This document shows, piece by piece, positions 46,801 to 56,479 of a stretch of DNA of 64,000 bases. The translations under genes were made by a program, and so were the position numbers. Each line of letters opens with the position of its first letter. Position 1 is the first letter of the stretch. The DNA is from Prevotella melaninogenica (lineage in GTDB: Bacteria > Bacteroidota > Bacteroidia > Bacteroidales > Bacteroidaceae), in contig NZ_CP072350.1 of the NCBI RefSeq assembly GCF_018127965.1, positions 930,001 to 994,000 on the forward strand, written 5' to 3'. The notes below the pieces were generated by a model, which was not told the DNA's origin, did not search any database, and worked only from the letters and a program-made list of their open reading frames with translations.

Positions 46801-48146
46801 ATGAAGATAGATATAAAAAGCATCAAGTACTTCTTAACTGTTGGTATGTTCATGAAAACTGAGCATAGTTCAAAACATAGAAACATGCTAATTAAACAGC
46901 TTCAGAAGTTTTATCTTGCTGTCAAATTCTTTTTGTACGCGATCATGCTGCTGCTACGGCACAACTTTCGTTTTCTACGATAATGGCAATTGTGCCAATA
47001 GCATCTATGATTTTTGCTATTGCAAATGGCTTTGGTTTTGGGCAGTTCCTCGAAAAACAGTTTCGTGAAATGTTGTCTGCACAACCCGAAGCGGCTACTT
47101 GGCTGTTAAAGCTTACGCAATCTTACCTTGTTCATGCTAAAACAGGACTCTTTATTGGAATAGGACTGATGATAATGCTTTATAGTGTTTTCTCTCTGAT
47201 CAGAACGGTAGAGACTGCTTTTGATAATATATGGCAGGTTAAAGATAGTCGCCCTCTTAGTAGGATAGTCATAGACTATACGGCTCTAATGTTTCTCGTA
47301 CCTATTAGCATTATTATTCTTTCGGGACTGAGTATCTATTTCTATAGCTTTGTTGAGAACCTAAATGGTTTACGCCTTCTCGGTACGATTGCGAGTTTTT
47401 CACTTCGTTATCTCGTACCATGGGCTATTCTTACCCTTATGTTCATTGTGCTTTATGTTTTCATGCCCAATGCGAAGGTTAAGATTACGAAGACTATTGG
47501 TCCTGCGATGATAGCCAGTATCGCTATGCTCTGTTTGCAAGCCGTTTATATACACGGACAGATTTTCCTTACAAGCTATAATGCCATTTATGGTTCGTTT
47601 GCAGCACTTCCGCTGTTTATGTTGTGGATACTTGCATCGTGGTATATCTGTCTATTCTGTGCAGAACTCTGTTATTTTAATCAAAATTTAGAGTACTATG
47701 AGTGTCTGATAGATACAGAAGATATGTGTCATAATGACCTTTTAATACTGTGTGCGACAGTCTTGAGCCATATCTGTCAACGTTTTGCAAATGATCAAAA
47801 GCCTCAGACTGCATTACAAATAAAGACAGAAACGCATATTCCTATTCGTGTGATGACGGATATTCTCTATAGATTAAAAGAGGTAAATCTTATTTCAGAG
47901 AACTTTTCACCTACTTCTGATGAAGTAACTTATACGCCTACGCACGATACAAATAACATAACAGTAGGTGAAATGATTGCTCGTTTAGAGTCTACTCCTG
48001 TATCTGATTTTGCCCTTTTAGGTTTCTCTCCTAAAAAAGTATGGAACCATGATGTATATAATAGGGTGGGAAGTATACGCGAGGCTTATCTTAATGAGTT
48101 GAAATCAATCAATATTAAAGAACTAATAAGCTGTTCAGAGGATTAA
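46801..48146 (+). pseudogene. YihY/BrkB family membrane protein, frameshifted near codon 45
   Basis: Frame 1 (46801-46983) encodes the cytosolic N-terminus through LAVKFF. The second frame, open before its ATG at 46983, supplies RDHAAATAAQLSFSTIMAIVPIASMIF, the conserved first membrane region. An extra T in the T5 run at 46930-46934 joins them into a product of about 448 residues. This is a six-helix YihY-type membrane domain plus a C-terminal cytosolic extension (about residues 300-448) with a winged-helix-like look. YihY function is unknown (formerly misnamed RNase BN). As written, the gene can only make a product lacking the first ~60 residues. A base undercall is the simplest explanation. 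Confidence 0.8.
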
Positions 48147-48672
48147 GATATTATCTTCGATTTAGTGGTATACTTCATTGAATGTTTTTGAGATGGATAA
48201 TATTGTAACACTAAACCATTTGATATTCTCTTCCAAACGAATGTGATAACATAATAAAAGAGCCAGTTCTGTAATAGAAAACTGGCTCTTTATTATACTA
48301 TAAAATCTTGTTTAGTATCTGAAATATGATTTTTGTTACAAATCCTGAGTGATGTTTCAATGACAAAAACTGACAAAGGCATTATCTTCTATATTTAATG
48401 AGGTTTTTCAAGACTTTGTTATTTCGATTTGTTAAGACAATAAAGTCAAAGTATATAAAAAATAAAAGTCCCAGACTGTTGGTCCAGGACTGAAAGATTA
48501 CTTGTCTCACGACAACTAATCTTCTAACCTTAATAATCTAATACCATGAAAAACACGTTGCAAAGATATCTAAATCTTGTTATATTTCCAAATATATAAT
48601 GTTAAATAAGGTAAATGTTAAAATTTTGTCTTCTAACTTTTGAAATATCTCTACATTTGTGCCTTTACTGGT
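48147..48672. other. 526-bp spacer between convergent yihY and the GH125 gene
   Basis: The spacer holds the yihY terminator, an isolated ATATGATTTTTGTTACAAA sequence (48324-48342) matching the head of the ~180-bp elements, and a short AGTCC/GGACT hairpin near 48468-48491. No gene is seen. Confidence 0.55.
48257..48295 (+). terminator. Intrinsic terminator after yihY
   Basis: AAAGAGCCAGTT and AACTGGCTCTTT form a 12-bp stem followed by ATTAT. Confidence 0.85.
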
Positions 48673-50145
48673 CTATTTTATACTATTGAGCAAACCAAGT
48701 TTGCCATCGTTTACTAACTTAACGATGAGTTCACCGAATAAAGTATTTTGCCATGCAAACCACTCACGTGTAAAATTGTTAGCATCATCCTTATAAAAAC
48801 TCTCGTGGATAAAGCCTGTTCCAGCATCAGTATTCATTAACATTTCAATGCACTGCCGAATTTCCTTATCATCTTTCGACGTGAAAGCTCGCATCATGAT
48901 AGACATTGGCCATATCATATCGTTACCAATATGTGGACCACCAATACCTTCGCCAGCCTTACCACGATGGAAATAAGGATTATCCTCACTCCATACATAA
49001 CGGCGAGTATTCTGATAGATTGGGTCGTCTACGCTTACATCACCAAGATATGGCATTGCTAACAGACTTGGTACATTCGCATCATCCATCAGAAAGTAGC
49101 TACCAAAGCCATCAACTTCGTAAGCATATATTTTACCATATTTCGGATGTTCATATACTGCATACTTTTGCAGAGCATCGCTGACCTCGTTGGCAAGATT
49201 GGTACATTGTGTTGCAAGTGCAGTATTCTTATTTACTTTGGTCAAAATCTCTGCTGCTTTGCGAAGAGAAGATACTGCCATAAAGTTTGATGGGACAAGG
49301 AATTGTAATGTTGTCGCATCGTCTGAAGGGCGAAAGGCAGAAGCAATCAGTCCTACAGGCTTAACTGGTGCTCCCCAACCTGCATTGTTCATTGTGTCAA
49401 GTGCGCGGTCTGTGACTCGTAAGAACTTATAGGTTCCTCTGCCGTCTTTCTTCTGCTGCTCGCGGAAAGTCTTTAGAATGTTCTCTACTGCCTTAACCCA
49501 TTCTGGACCAAAAACACTTGTATCGCCTGTTACTTTCCAATATTCATATGCAAGGCGGATAGGGTAACAGAGTGAGTCAATCTCAAACTTACGTTCGTGT
49601 AACTCCGGTTTCATATCTGTTTCATCGGTCATCCAACGGCCATTTGGGTCTGGCTTATGATTGAAGGCATTAGCGTATGGATCGATGTTGATGCATTTAA
49701 ACTGGCGATTAATCACACCAGCTAACATCTTCTTCAGTTTTTTATCCTTTCCTGCTAACTGTACGTATGGCCACACCTGTGCGCCCGAGTCACGAAGCCA
49801 CATGGCAGGAATATCACCTGTATAAACATAAGTATCAGGTGTTCCATCAGCTTCCTCACCATAGTGAACAGTAGTATCGAGTGTGTTTGGGAAGCAATTC
49901 TCAAACATCCATGCCAAACGTTTATTGGTTAACTTCTTTATAATATTCTGTATTTCCTTCTCAACAGCTTCTGAGCGGAAAAGTCTTTCTGTTTCTTTAG
50001 GACGTTTCGAGATGAAAGTCACTGCATCTGCAGGGCAGGTGAGTTGGTTTGCTGATACCTTATTAATATTGTCAGCATTGATTGGTTGCGCCTGTAATAC
50101 CATAAGCGCAACGAATGTTGATGTGATATAGGTTATCTTTCTCAT
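48673..50145 (-). CDS. GH125 family exo-alpha-1,6-mannosidase
   Basis: The protein has 490 residues with a signal peptide (1-24, ending INA). The family pattern is clear: YVYTGDIPAMWLRDSGAQVWPY near 105-130, WMTDETDMKPELHERKFEIDSLCYP, and a C-terminal GPHIGNDMIWPMSIMMRAF. GH125 enzymes cleave alpha-1,6-mannose from N-glycan or related glycans by an inverting mechanism. Location is likely periplasmic. The gene lies 16 bp after the DegT aminotransferase gene on the same strand, so it may end that operon even though it acts on glycan degradation. Confidence 0.93.
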   Translation of the reverse strand: MRKITYITSTFVALMVLQAQPINADNINKVSANQLTCPADAVTFISKRPKETERLFRSEAVEKEIQNIIKKLTNKRLAWMFENCFPNTLDTTVHYGEEADGTPDTYVYTGDIPAMWLRDSGAQVWPYVQLAGKDKKLKKMLAGVINRQFKCINIDPYANAFNHKPDPNGRWMTDETDMKPELHERKFEIDSLCYPIRLAYEYWKVTGDTSVFGPEWVKAVENILKTFREQQKKDGRGTYKFLRVTDRALDTMNNAGWGAPVKPVGLIASAFRPSDDATTLQFLVPSNFMAVSSLRKAAEILTKVNKNTALATQCTNLANEVSDALQKYAVYEHPKYGKIYAYEVDGFGSYFLMDDANVPSLLAMPYLGDVSVDDPIYQNTRRYVWSEDNPYFHRGKAGEGIGGPHIGNDMIWPMSIMMRAFTSKDDKEIRQCIEMLMNTDAGTGFIHESFYKDDANNFTREWFAWQNTLFGELIVKLVNDGKLGLLNSIK

Positions 50146-50161
50146 ACGTTATGATTTAGTT

Positions 50162-51258
50162 TTATTGATACATATTGATGCTGTCAATAATCTGATAAAC
50201 TTCTTCATCAGTCATTGTCGGATTGCAAGGGAGGGAGAGTTCTTGGTGATGGATGAACTCTGTAATAGGATAATGTTGCTCGTTCCATTCTTTATAAGCC
50301 TCTTGCTGATGTGGTGGAATGGGGTAGTGTATCATCGTTTCAATACCATTATCTTTGAGATATTGTTGCAAACGATTACGAGATGGACAGAGAATAGGGA
50401 ATATGTGATAAACATTATCTCTGTCATTATCCTTTATCAATCTTATTTGTGGGTTGTTAATGCCCTCTAAGTATGCTTTAGCAATCTGCTTTCTACGTTG
50501 GTTTTCTTTATCAAGATAGGGAAGTTTTACATTGAGAACGGCAGCTTGAATTTCATCCATACGGCTATTCTTTCCCTTGAAGGAAAACTCATATTTGCGT
50601 GTAGATCCATAGTTGGCAAGGCTACGAATAGTCTGTGCCAACTGTTCATTATCGGTTGTCACAGCTCCAGCATCACCTAAGGCACCAAGATTCTTGCCTG
50701 GATAAAAGCTATGTGCGGCTGCATTTCCAAGACTTCCTGTACGTTTGTTACCAAAGTGACAGCCGTGCGCTTGCGCATTATCTTCAAGCAGTAAGAGGTT
50801 ATGGTGTTTACAAATGTCGCCAATGAAAGGCATATAGGCACATCTTCCATAAAGGTGTACAAGCATAATGGCACGTGTACGAGAGGTGATAGCTTGTTCA
50901 ATCTGTTTCTCATCAATCTCTAAAGTGTTGATATCCGGTTCTACAAGGATAGGGGTAAGGTGGTTTTCGGTGATGGAAAGGATAGTTGCTATATATGTAT
51001 TGGCTGGAACTATAACCTCATCACCTTCTTTGAGAAGTCCTAACTCTATATAGGCACGGAAGATAAGACAGAGTGCATCAAGCCCATTACCACATGTTAC
51101 ACAGTACTTTGTACCAATGTATTGTGCATAATTCTTTTCAAATAAAGCTATATGCTCCCCCTGCAGATACCAGCCAGAACGTAGTACCTGATTAACAGCT
51201 GTAGTAATCTCTGATTCATGTAATGCTGTTATTTTTGAAGTGAGAGATAGTTTATCAT
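50162..51258 (-). pseudogene. DegT/DnrJ/EryC1 sugar aminotransferase (FdtB-type), frameshifted at codon 9
   Basis: This is a PLP-dependent aminotransferase that would put the 3-amino group on dTDP-3-keto-6-deoxyhexose. The frame from ATG at 51258 reads MINYLSLQK then stops. The remaining protein ([20 protein letters not shown] with the PLP-region Asp, [16 protein letters not shown] with the PLP Lys, to 50162) is open in the next frame with no start codon. One extra A in the A5 run at 51232-51236 restores a 366-residue protein. The 234-residue piece starting at 50866 is not credible as the native product. It sits with fdtA, the GNAT gene and rmlB. Confidence 0.85.
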
Positions 51259-51304
51259 GTTTATTCTTTAATGAAGTAGGTTGAGTATGGTCGGGATCTT
51301 TATA

Positions 51305-52264
51305 TTACTCTATGATAGTATCTGTTTCCCACTCATAACAGTCATAGCATACACCTCGTCCTCCAAAGCCTTCTTTTTGGAAAATAAGCGTTGTGTTTAG
51401 AATCTTTCCTTCCTCTTCTGTGCTTTTACCAAAGTCAAAGAAGCCCTTATGATTGGCATATACATTATTAAGAATATAGTCAAAGAGAAGATCGATAGCC
51501 CCAAGCCTTTTCCCTTCTGGAGATGCTGAGATATACTGTGAATGAACGACTCGTGGCATTTCATAGATGATAGTACCCCCAATAGCTATCCCTTTGTCAT
51601 TATATGCCATGAATAGTCTAATCGAGTTAGGGAACCGACTGTGGAGTAAAGTTAACTCTTCAAGGGAGTGTACAGGGTGAGTAGCATACTTATTGGTGAG
51701 GTTCTTATCGAGAATATCCCAAAAAGTTGCAAGGTCTTGACTCTCCCGAACTGTCACACCAGCACGTTTGGCCTTCCTAACTCCACTTCGACGACTCTCA
51801 TTGAACTTTATACGTGAATCGAAAGGAATAGTACTTGATATGTCACGAGCCGTTAGTTGTGCATGACAAATATATGTTAGCGCATAGAGATCTTCCTCGG
51901 CAGGATGACAATGGTATATCCATGGCGTAGGTTTATAGATAACTCTTTTTACTCCAAAATGGTAAAGATATTCATTAATCTTTATGAATACCTCGCAAAT
52001 CTCTGCTGTAGTAGCCTGTTTCTTTGTTATAAGTCCACCGTAAGTTAATCCTTGATGAGAGTAAAGTGTGTCGCCTAAACGATTAGCAGGTAAGAGTGCA
52101 TAGAGCTGCCCTTTTCGATAAATCATCAGCGAAGCATCCTGAAATCTATCGGCATGATAATCCATATAAGAACGATTGAAGAGGAATGTTCCTTGTCGTG
52201 AATCCTCAATAAACCCGTTCCACTCTTGTACTTGTTCTTGCGTGTATTGCTTTACTTCAAACAT
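51305..52264 (-). CDS. GNAT/FemAB-like N-acyltransferase
   Basis: The protein has 319 residues with two GNAT-like halves; the C-terminal half has RLFMAYNDKGIAIGGTIIYEM and FDFGKSTEEEGKILN, as in Acetyltransf_6-type proteins. It lies between the aminotransferase (46 bp) and fdtA genes, so it probably N-acylates the 3-amino sugar. Canonical FdtC/QdtC is a left-handed beta-helix protein, so this would be a non-homologous substitute; that role is inferred from position. Confidence 0.75.
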   Translation of the reverse strand: MFEVKQYTQEQVQEWNGFIEDSRQGTFLFNRSYMDYHADRFQDASLMIYRKGQLYALLPANRLGDTLYSHQGLTYGGLITKKQATTAEICEVFIKINEYLYHFGVKRVIYKPTPWIYHCHPAEEDLYALTYICHAQLTARDISSTIPFDSRIKFNESRRSGVRKAKRAGVTVRESQDLATFWDILDKNLTNKYATHPVHSLEELTLLHSRFPNSIRLFMAYNDKGIAIGGTIIYEMPRVVHSQYISASPEGKRLGAIDLLFDYILNNVYANHKGFFDFGKSTEEEGKILNTTLIFQKEGFGGRGVCYDCYEWETDTIIE

Positions 52265-52343
52265 TATATTTTAGAATTGCATAAAAGAAGATACTCTAAA
52301 CGGTCTTCTTTTATCCTTTTATATCTAATCTATGGTTTTACTT

Positions 52344-52769
52344 TTATCCTTTCTTAGAACACTTATAGTTAAGAAACTCTGTGTATTCACGGATATAATC
52401 ATCCTCTTCGAAAGGATCTTCTGCCAAAACAAGGCATACGGCTCCTGATGAAAAATCATCGAGCGTACGCCATGTATCAGTCTCAACTAAGAGTCCTTGA
52501 TAAGGATGATTCAAGAGGAAAGATTGCTTATCACGCCCATTATCGAGGGTAACCGTGAAGGAACCGCTAACGGCAATGATGAATTCTCGGCAATGTTTAT
52601 GGGTATGACCACCACGGCAAGCACCTGAAGGTACATCGTATGTCCAATAAACACGAGAAATGTTGAAAGGAATATCTTTCATTCCCTCAGCAATAGAGAG
52701 GTTACCACGTGGGTCCACCATCTTTTGTAAGGAGATAATCTTTCCTATTGAAGCTTCTGTTTTTTCCAT
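52344..52769 (-). CDS. fdtA: dTDP-4-keto-6-deoxyglucose 3,4-ketoisomerase (FdtA/QdtA family)
   Basis: The protein has 141 residues in one cupin domain. It starts with a DPRGNLSIAEG motif and contains VPSGACRGGHTHKHCREF, where the two His are the catalytic pair of FdtA-type isomerases; a WRTLDDFSSGAVCLVLA motif follows. It moves the keto group from C4 to C3 of the RmlB product. FdtA (giving Fuc3NAc) and QdtA (giving Qui3NAc) cannot be told apart here. It is 79 bp upstream of the GNAT gene. Confidence 0.88.
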   Translation of the reverse strand: MEKTEASIGKIISLQKMVDPRGNLSIAEGMKDIPFNISRVYWTYDVPSGACRGGHTHKHCREFIIAVSGSFTVTLDNGRDKQSFLLNHPYQGLLVETDTWRTLDDFSSGAVCLVLAEDPFEEDDYIREYTEFLNYKCSKKG

Positions 52770-52796
52770 TCTTACAGCCTTTAGACTATTCAGTCT

Positions 52797-53978
52797 TTAT
52801 TTCTTCATATAGGGATCAGTACCCAACACGGTTGCGGCAACACGCTTAGTTTTATCACGAAGTGCATCCATATCTGTTCCTACTTCTCCATAACAGAGTG
52901 CTACACCCATACGACGACCCACGTGAGCAATTGGTTTACCGAAGATACGTAGGCATGTTCTATCTTCGTTGCAAGCATCTAATAGGTTGTATGATAAAGG
53001 TTTGTCAGTCTCAATAGGAGAAAGAATTACAGCAGAACAACCTGCATGTTCAAGGTGGATAGCAGGGATTGGGAGTCCCATTACAGCACGGAAATGAAGT
53101 TCAAACTCGCTGAAGTTAGTGGTATGTGCCAATGTGACCATACCTGTATCATGTGGACGAGGTGATAATTCAGAGAAGATAACTTCTCCTTTCTTTGTCA
53201 AGAAGAATTCTACTCCCCAAATACCACATCCTGTTAGTGCGCGTGTTACTTCATTGGCAATATGTTCTGCCTGTCGTAATGATTCTTCAGAGATAGCGTA
53301 TGGTTGCCAACTTTCACGGTAATCACCCCCTTTCTGTATGTGTCCGATTGGTGGGCAAAAGAGGGTAGGACCATTCTTCTGTGTCACTGTAAGTAGCGTG
53401 AACTCACTCTCAAACTGAATAAACTCTTCAATAATAACTTCTTTTACATCGCCACGTGCGCCATCCATAGCATTATGAAAAGCTTTTTCAAGTTCTTCAT
53501 CATTGTGAACATAGCTCTGACCGTGTCCACTTGAACTCATTAAAGGCTTAACAACACATGGGAAACCAATCTCGTCAGCAGCAGCTTTGAACTCATCATA
53601 TGTCTTTGCATAGAAGTATTTGGCTGTTCTTAAACCCAAGTCACGTGCTGCAAGGTCGCGTATGGCACGACGATTCATGGTGAAGTTTACTGCGCGTGCT
53701 GATGGAGCAACTTGTATTCCACGTTCTTCATAATCAAACAAACGTTCAGTTCTGATTGCTTCAATCTCTGGAATGATTAGGTCAGGTTTGTGCTTATCTA
53801 CAACAGCATCAAGTGCATTACCATCAAGCATGTCTATTACTTCCGACTCATCAGCTACCTGCATGGCTGGCGCATTCTCATAACTATCGCAAGCAATGAC
53901 ATATTGTCCAGTGCGTTTAGCCGCAATAACGAACTCTTTGCCCAGTTCACCTGAGCCTAATAACAAGATTTTTTTCAT
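52797..53978 (-). CDS. purT: Formate-dependent phosphoribosylglycinamide formyltransferase
   Basis: This ATP-grasp enzyme of purine synthesis uses formate and ATP to formylate GAR. The 393 residues have the N-terminal GSGELGKE nucleotide-fold motif, an ATP-grasp core ([27 protein letters not shown]) and a C-terminal [10 protein letters not shown]. It lies between fdtA (27 bp) and rmlB (102 bp), an unusual place for a purine gene. Confidence 0.96.
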   Translation of the reverse strand: MKKILLLGSGELGKEFVIAAKRTGQYVIACDSYENAPAMQVADESEVIDMLDGNALDAVVDKHKPDLIIPEIEAIRTERLFDYEERGIQVAPSARAVNFTMNRRAIRDLAARDLGLRTAKYFYAKTYDEFKAAADEIGFPCVVKPLMSSSGHGQSYVHNDEELEKAFHNAMDGARGDVKEVIIEEFIQFESEFTLLTVTQKNGPTLFCPPIGHIQKGGDYRESWQPYAISEESLRQAEHIANEVTRALTGCGIWGVEFFLTKKGEVIFSELSPRPHDTGMVTLAHTTNFSEFELHFRAVMGLPIPAIHLEHAGCSAVILSPIETDKPLSYNLLDACNEDRTCLRIFGKPIAHVGRRMGVALCYGEVGTDMDALRDKTKRVAATVLGTDPYMKK

Positions 53979-54019
53979 TTGAAGATGTGTTGTCTATCTT
54001 TTGATTGTGAGAAGGTTTT

Positions 54020-54057
54020 ACACCCTCGCCGTATAATAAAGAGTTAGACGAGGGTGT
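54020..54057. other. Hairpin in the rmlB-purT gap
   Basis: ACACCCTCG and CGAGGGTGT form a perfect 9-bp stem with a 20-base loop. There is no T tract directly after it on either strand, so it is only a weak terminator candidate. Confidence 0.5.
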
Positions 54058-54080
54058 GAGATTATATTTTAGTAGATTTA

Positions 54081-55235
54081 TTATCTTCCTTTTTTTGTGT
54101 ACATCATGTCATAGTACTTTTGGTAATCTCCAGAAGTAACCTCTTGAATCCAGTCTTGATGCTCTAAGTTCCAACGGATAGTTTTTACAATACCGGCAGC
54201 AAACATTGTTTCAGGATACCAACCTAACTCATTCTTTATCTTTGTTGGGTCAATGGCATAACGTGCATCATGACCAAGACGGTCTGGGACATGTGTGATT
54301 AACTCTTCATTTATCCAGCTAATATCAATGTCACCATTTGCGGTTTTGACCTGCTTCTTGAGGATAGTACGGAGATTCTTATCCTCTGCCATCATGTCAT
54401 GGATAGTCTTTATTGTGAGTTTAACGATGTCGATATTCTTCATTTCATTATGTCCACCAACATTGTAAACTTCACCTACACGACCTTCACGTACAACTAT
54501 ATCAATAGCTTTGCAATGATCCTCTACATACAACCAGTCGCGTACATTCAAACCCTCACCATATACTGGGAGTTTCTTTCCCTCGAGGATGTTATTGATA
54601 ATTAATGGAATCAACTTTTCTGGGAAGTGGTAAGGACCATAGTTGTTTGAACAACGTGTAATACTGATAGGCATATGATAAGTGTCGTGATAAGCCATTA
54701 CAAAATGGTCAGCACTTGTCTTGCTGGCAGAATATGGGCTATGTGGGCAGAGTGGAGTCTCCTCTGTAAAGTAGCCTTCTGCTCCCAATGAACCATACAC
54801 CTCGTCTGTTGATACCTGATGATAACGCTTTCCTTCTTTCCATGTTGGATAACCCTGTTCGTCCTTACCTGTCACCCATGCACGACGTGCAGCATCCATG
54901 AGGTTCTGTGTACCGAGAATGTTTACTGAAAGGAACAACTGTGGGTCTTCAATTGAACGGTCAACATGACTTTCAGCTGCAAAGTTTACGAGGTAGTCAA
55001 TATCATATTCAGCAAAGAGTTTGTCGGCAAGTTCACGATCACGAATGTCACCCTTTACAAAGATGCAACGCTCGTTATCAATATCATCTTTGATAGTACC
55101 GAGATTACCTGCATATGTAAGTGCATCGAGGACGATAACTTTAATATCTTCATTCACATACTTCTTATGAAGTAAATACTTAATGTAGTTTGCACCGATA
55201 AAACCAGCAGCACCAGTTACTAAATAAGTTTTCAT
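54081..55235 (-). CDS. rmlB: dTDP-glucose 4,6-dehydratase
   Basis: The protein has 384 residues, slightly longer than the usual 350. The NAD motif VTGAAGFIGANY, FAAESHVDRS, STDEVYGSLG and the catalytic YSASKTSADHF (YxxxK) are intact. It makes dTDP-4-keto-6-deoxyglucose, the FdtA substrate. rmlA (dTDP-glucose pyrophosphorylase) is not in the window. It is first of the sugar genes in this minus-strand run. Confidence 0.96.
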   Translation of the reverse strand: MKTYLVTGAAGFIGANYIKYLLHKKYVNEDIKVIVLDALTYAGNLGTIKDDIDNERCIFVKGDIRDRELADKLFAEYDIDYLVNFAAESHVDRSIEDPQLFLSVNILGTQNLMDAARRAWVTGKDEQGYPTWKEGKRYHQVSTDEVYGSLGAEGYFTEETPLCPHSPYSASKTSADHFVMAYHDTYHMPISITRCSNNYGPYHFPEKLIPLIINNILEGKKLPVYGEGLNVRDWLYVEDHCKAIDIVVREGRVGEVYNVGGHNEMKNIDIVKLTIKTIHDMMAEDKNLRTILKKQVKTANGDIDISWINEELITHVPDRLGHDARYAIDPTKIKNELGWYPETMFAAGIVKTIRWNLEHQDWIQEVTSGDYQKYYDMMYTKKGR

Positions 55236-55331
55236 ATCTATGTTATTTAAAATGTTTGTTATTCTTTTGGGTAAGTTTTAATAGTTTTTTATTGTAATCG
55301 AATCTTGATATTGTTCTTTTACAATTCAGAT

Positions 55332-55844
55332 TTATTTATTTTCTTGTTGTTTATTTCCTAATGTTATAACCTCGCAATCAGTAAATTTATCACCTTCGAT
55401 GGTTAATCTCACTAAAGTTCTATCTTTATGCCATCCGCGAAGACCAGCTGCACCTGGATTGATATGAAGTAGGTTTAGTGTCTTGTCGAATTGTATTTTG
55501 AGGATATGTGAATGTCCATCAACAAAAAGGTTGGGTGGAGAAGCATAGAGCATACTCTGTACTGAACGGTCATAACGTCCAGGATAACCTCCAATATGTT
55601 TAAGTAGCACGTCAACATCCTCGCATTTAAAGCGCAGAACATCCCGATAGCGGTTGCGCATAGTGTAATCATCTATATTCCCACATACAGCGTGAAAGAT
55701 GGGTTTCATTGCCTCAAACTTATCCGCAACTTCTAATGAACCTATATCACCTGCGTGCCATATCTCATCACATTCCCCAAGATAGTATTCGTATTTATCA
55801 TCCCAGTAGCCATGAGTATCAGAGATTATACCGATTCGTTTCAT
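55332..55844 (-). CDS. YfcE-type metallophosphoesterase
   Basis: The protein has 170 residues with the calcineurin-like metal motifs: SDTHGYWDDK (DxH), HAGDIGS (GD), VCGNIDDY (GNxD) and DGHSH. It is probably a phosphodiesterase of unknown substrate. It follows the cytidylate kinase-like gene with a TAATG overlap, so both are translationally coupled. Confidence 0.9.
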   Translation of the reverse strand: MKRIGIISDTHGYWDDKYEYYLGECDEIWHAGDIGSLEVADKFEAMKPIFHAVCGNIDDYTMRNRYRDVLRFKCEDVDVLLKHIGGYPGRYDRSVQSMLYASPPNLFVDGHSHILKIQFDKTLNLLHINPGAAGLRGWHKDRTLVRLTIEGDKFTDCEVITLGNKQQENK

Positions 55845-56464
55845 TAAATACCTTTCCTTTTGATAAAATCTGCTATCAGATCCTTTGTTTTTTCTAAGCC
55901 AAGTATACTGGCATCAATGCAAAGGTCATAACTTTCAGCATGCCCCCAAACCTTTGTTGTGTAATAGTTATAGTATTTGGCACGCTCGCTTTCACCATTT
56001 TCAATAAACTTACGAGCTTCTTCTTTTGAACATCCACGTCGCTCACATACATTAGCAATACGAGTGTCCATTGAAGCTGTTATAAAGATATTGATTGTGT
56101 TTGGATTATCGCGTAATACGTAATCTGCTGTTCTACCAACAAATACACAGCGTGGGTTCTGCTTCGCTACTTCACGAATGGCATCACTTTGGAACTGATA
56201 AAGACTTTCCTGTGAGAAATTACTCTTATAAAAGTCATTGTCACCTAAAAGAGGAAGGTGTATATGAAAGTGTCCTTTCATAAATCCTTTTTGCTCGTCG
56301 TTTTGCTCAAAGAACTTCTCTGAAAACCCACTTTCCTTAGCTGCAATGTTAAGGATCTCACGGTCATAGTATTGGCAATCGAATTCTTCAGCAAGCATCT
56401 TAGCGATAATATGACCACCACTGCCAATCTGACGACCAACGTTTATGATTAGTTCCTTTTCCAT
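55844..56464 (-). CDS. Cytidylate kinase-like family protein
   Basis: The protein has 206 residues. It starts with a modified P-loop (INVGRQIGSGGHIIAKML) followed by YDREIL, the pattern of the cytidylate kinase 2 family rather than Cmk itself. FVGRTADYVL and the Lys/Arg lid region are present. Its nucleotide substrate is unverified. It lies 15 bp after the MATE gene and overlaps the phosphoesterase start (TAATG). Confidence 0.88.
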   Translation of the reverse strand: MEKELIINVGRQIGSGGHIIAKMLAEEFDCQYYDREILNIAAKESGFSEKFFEQNDEQKGFMKGHFHIHLPLLGDNDFYKSNFSQESLYQFQSDAIREVAKQNPRCVFVGRTADYVLRDNPNTINIFITASMDTRIANVCERRGCSKEEARKFIENGESERAKYYNYYTTKVWGHAESYDLCIDASILGLEKTKDLIADFIKRKGI

Positions 56465-56479
56465 ATTTAGATTCTTTAT

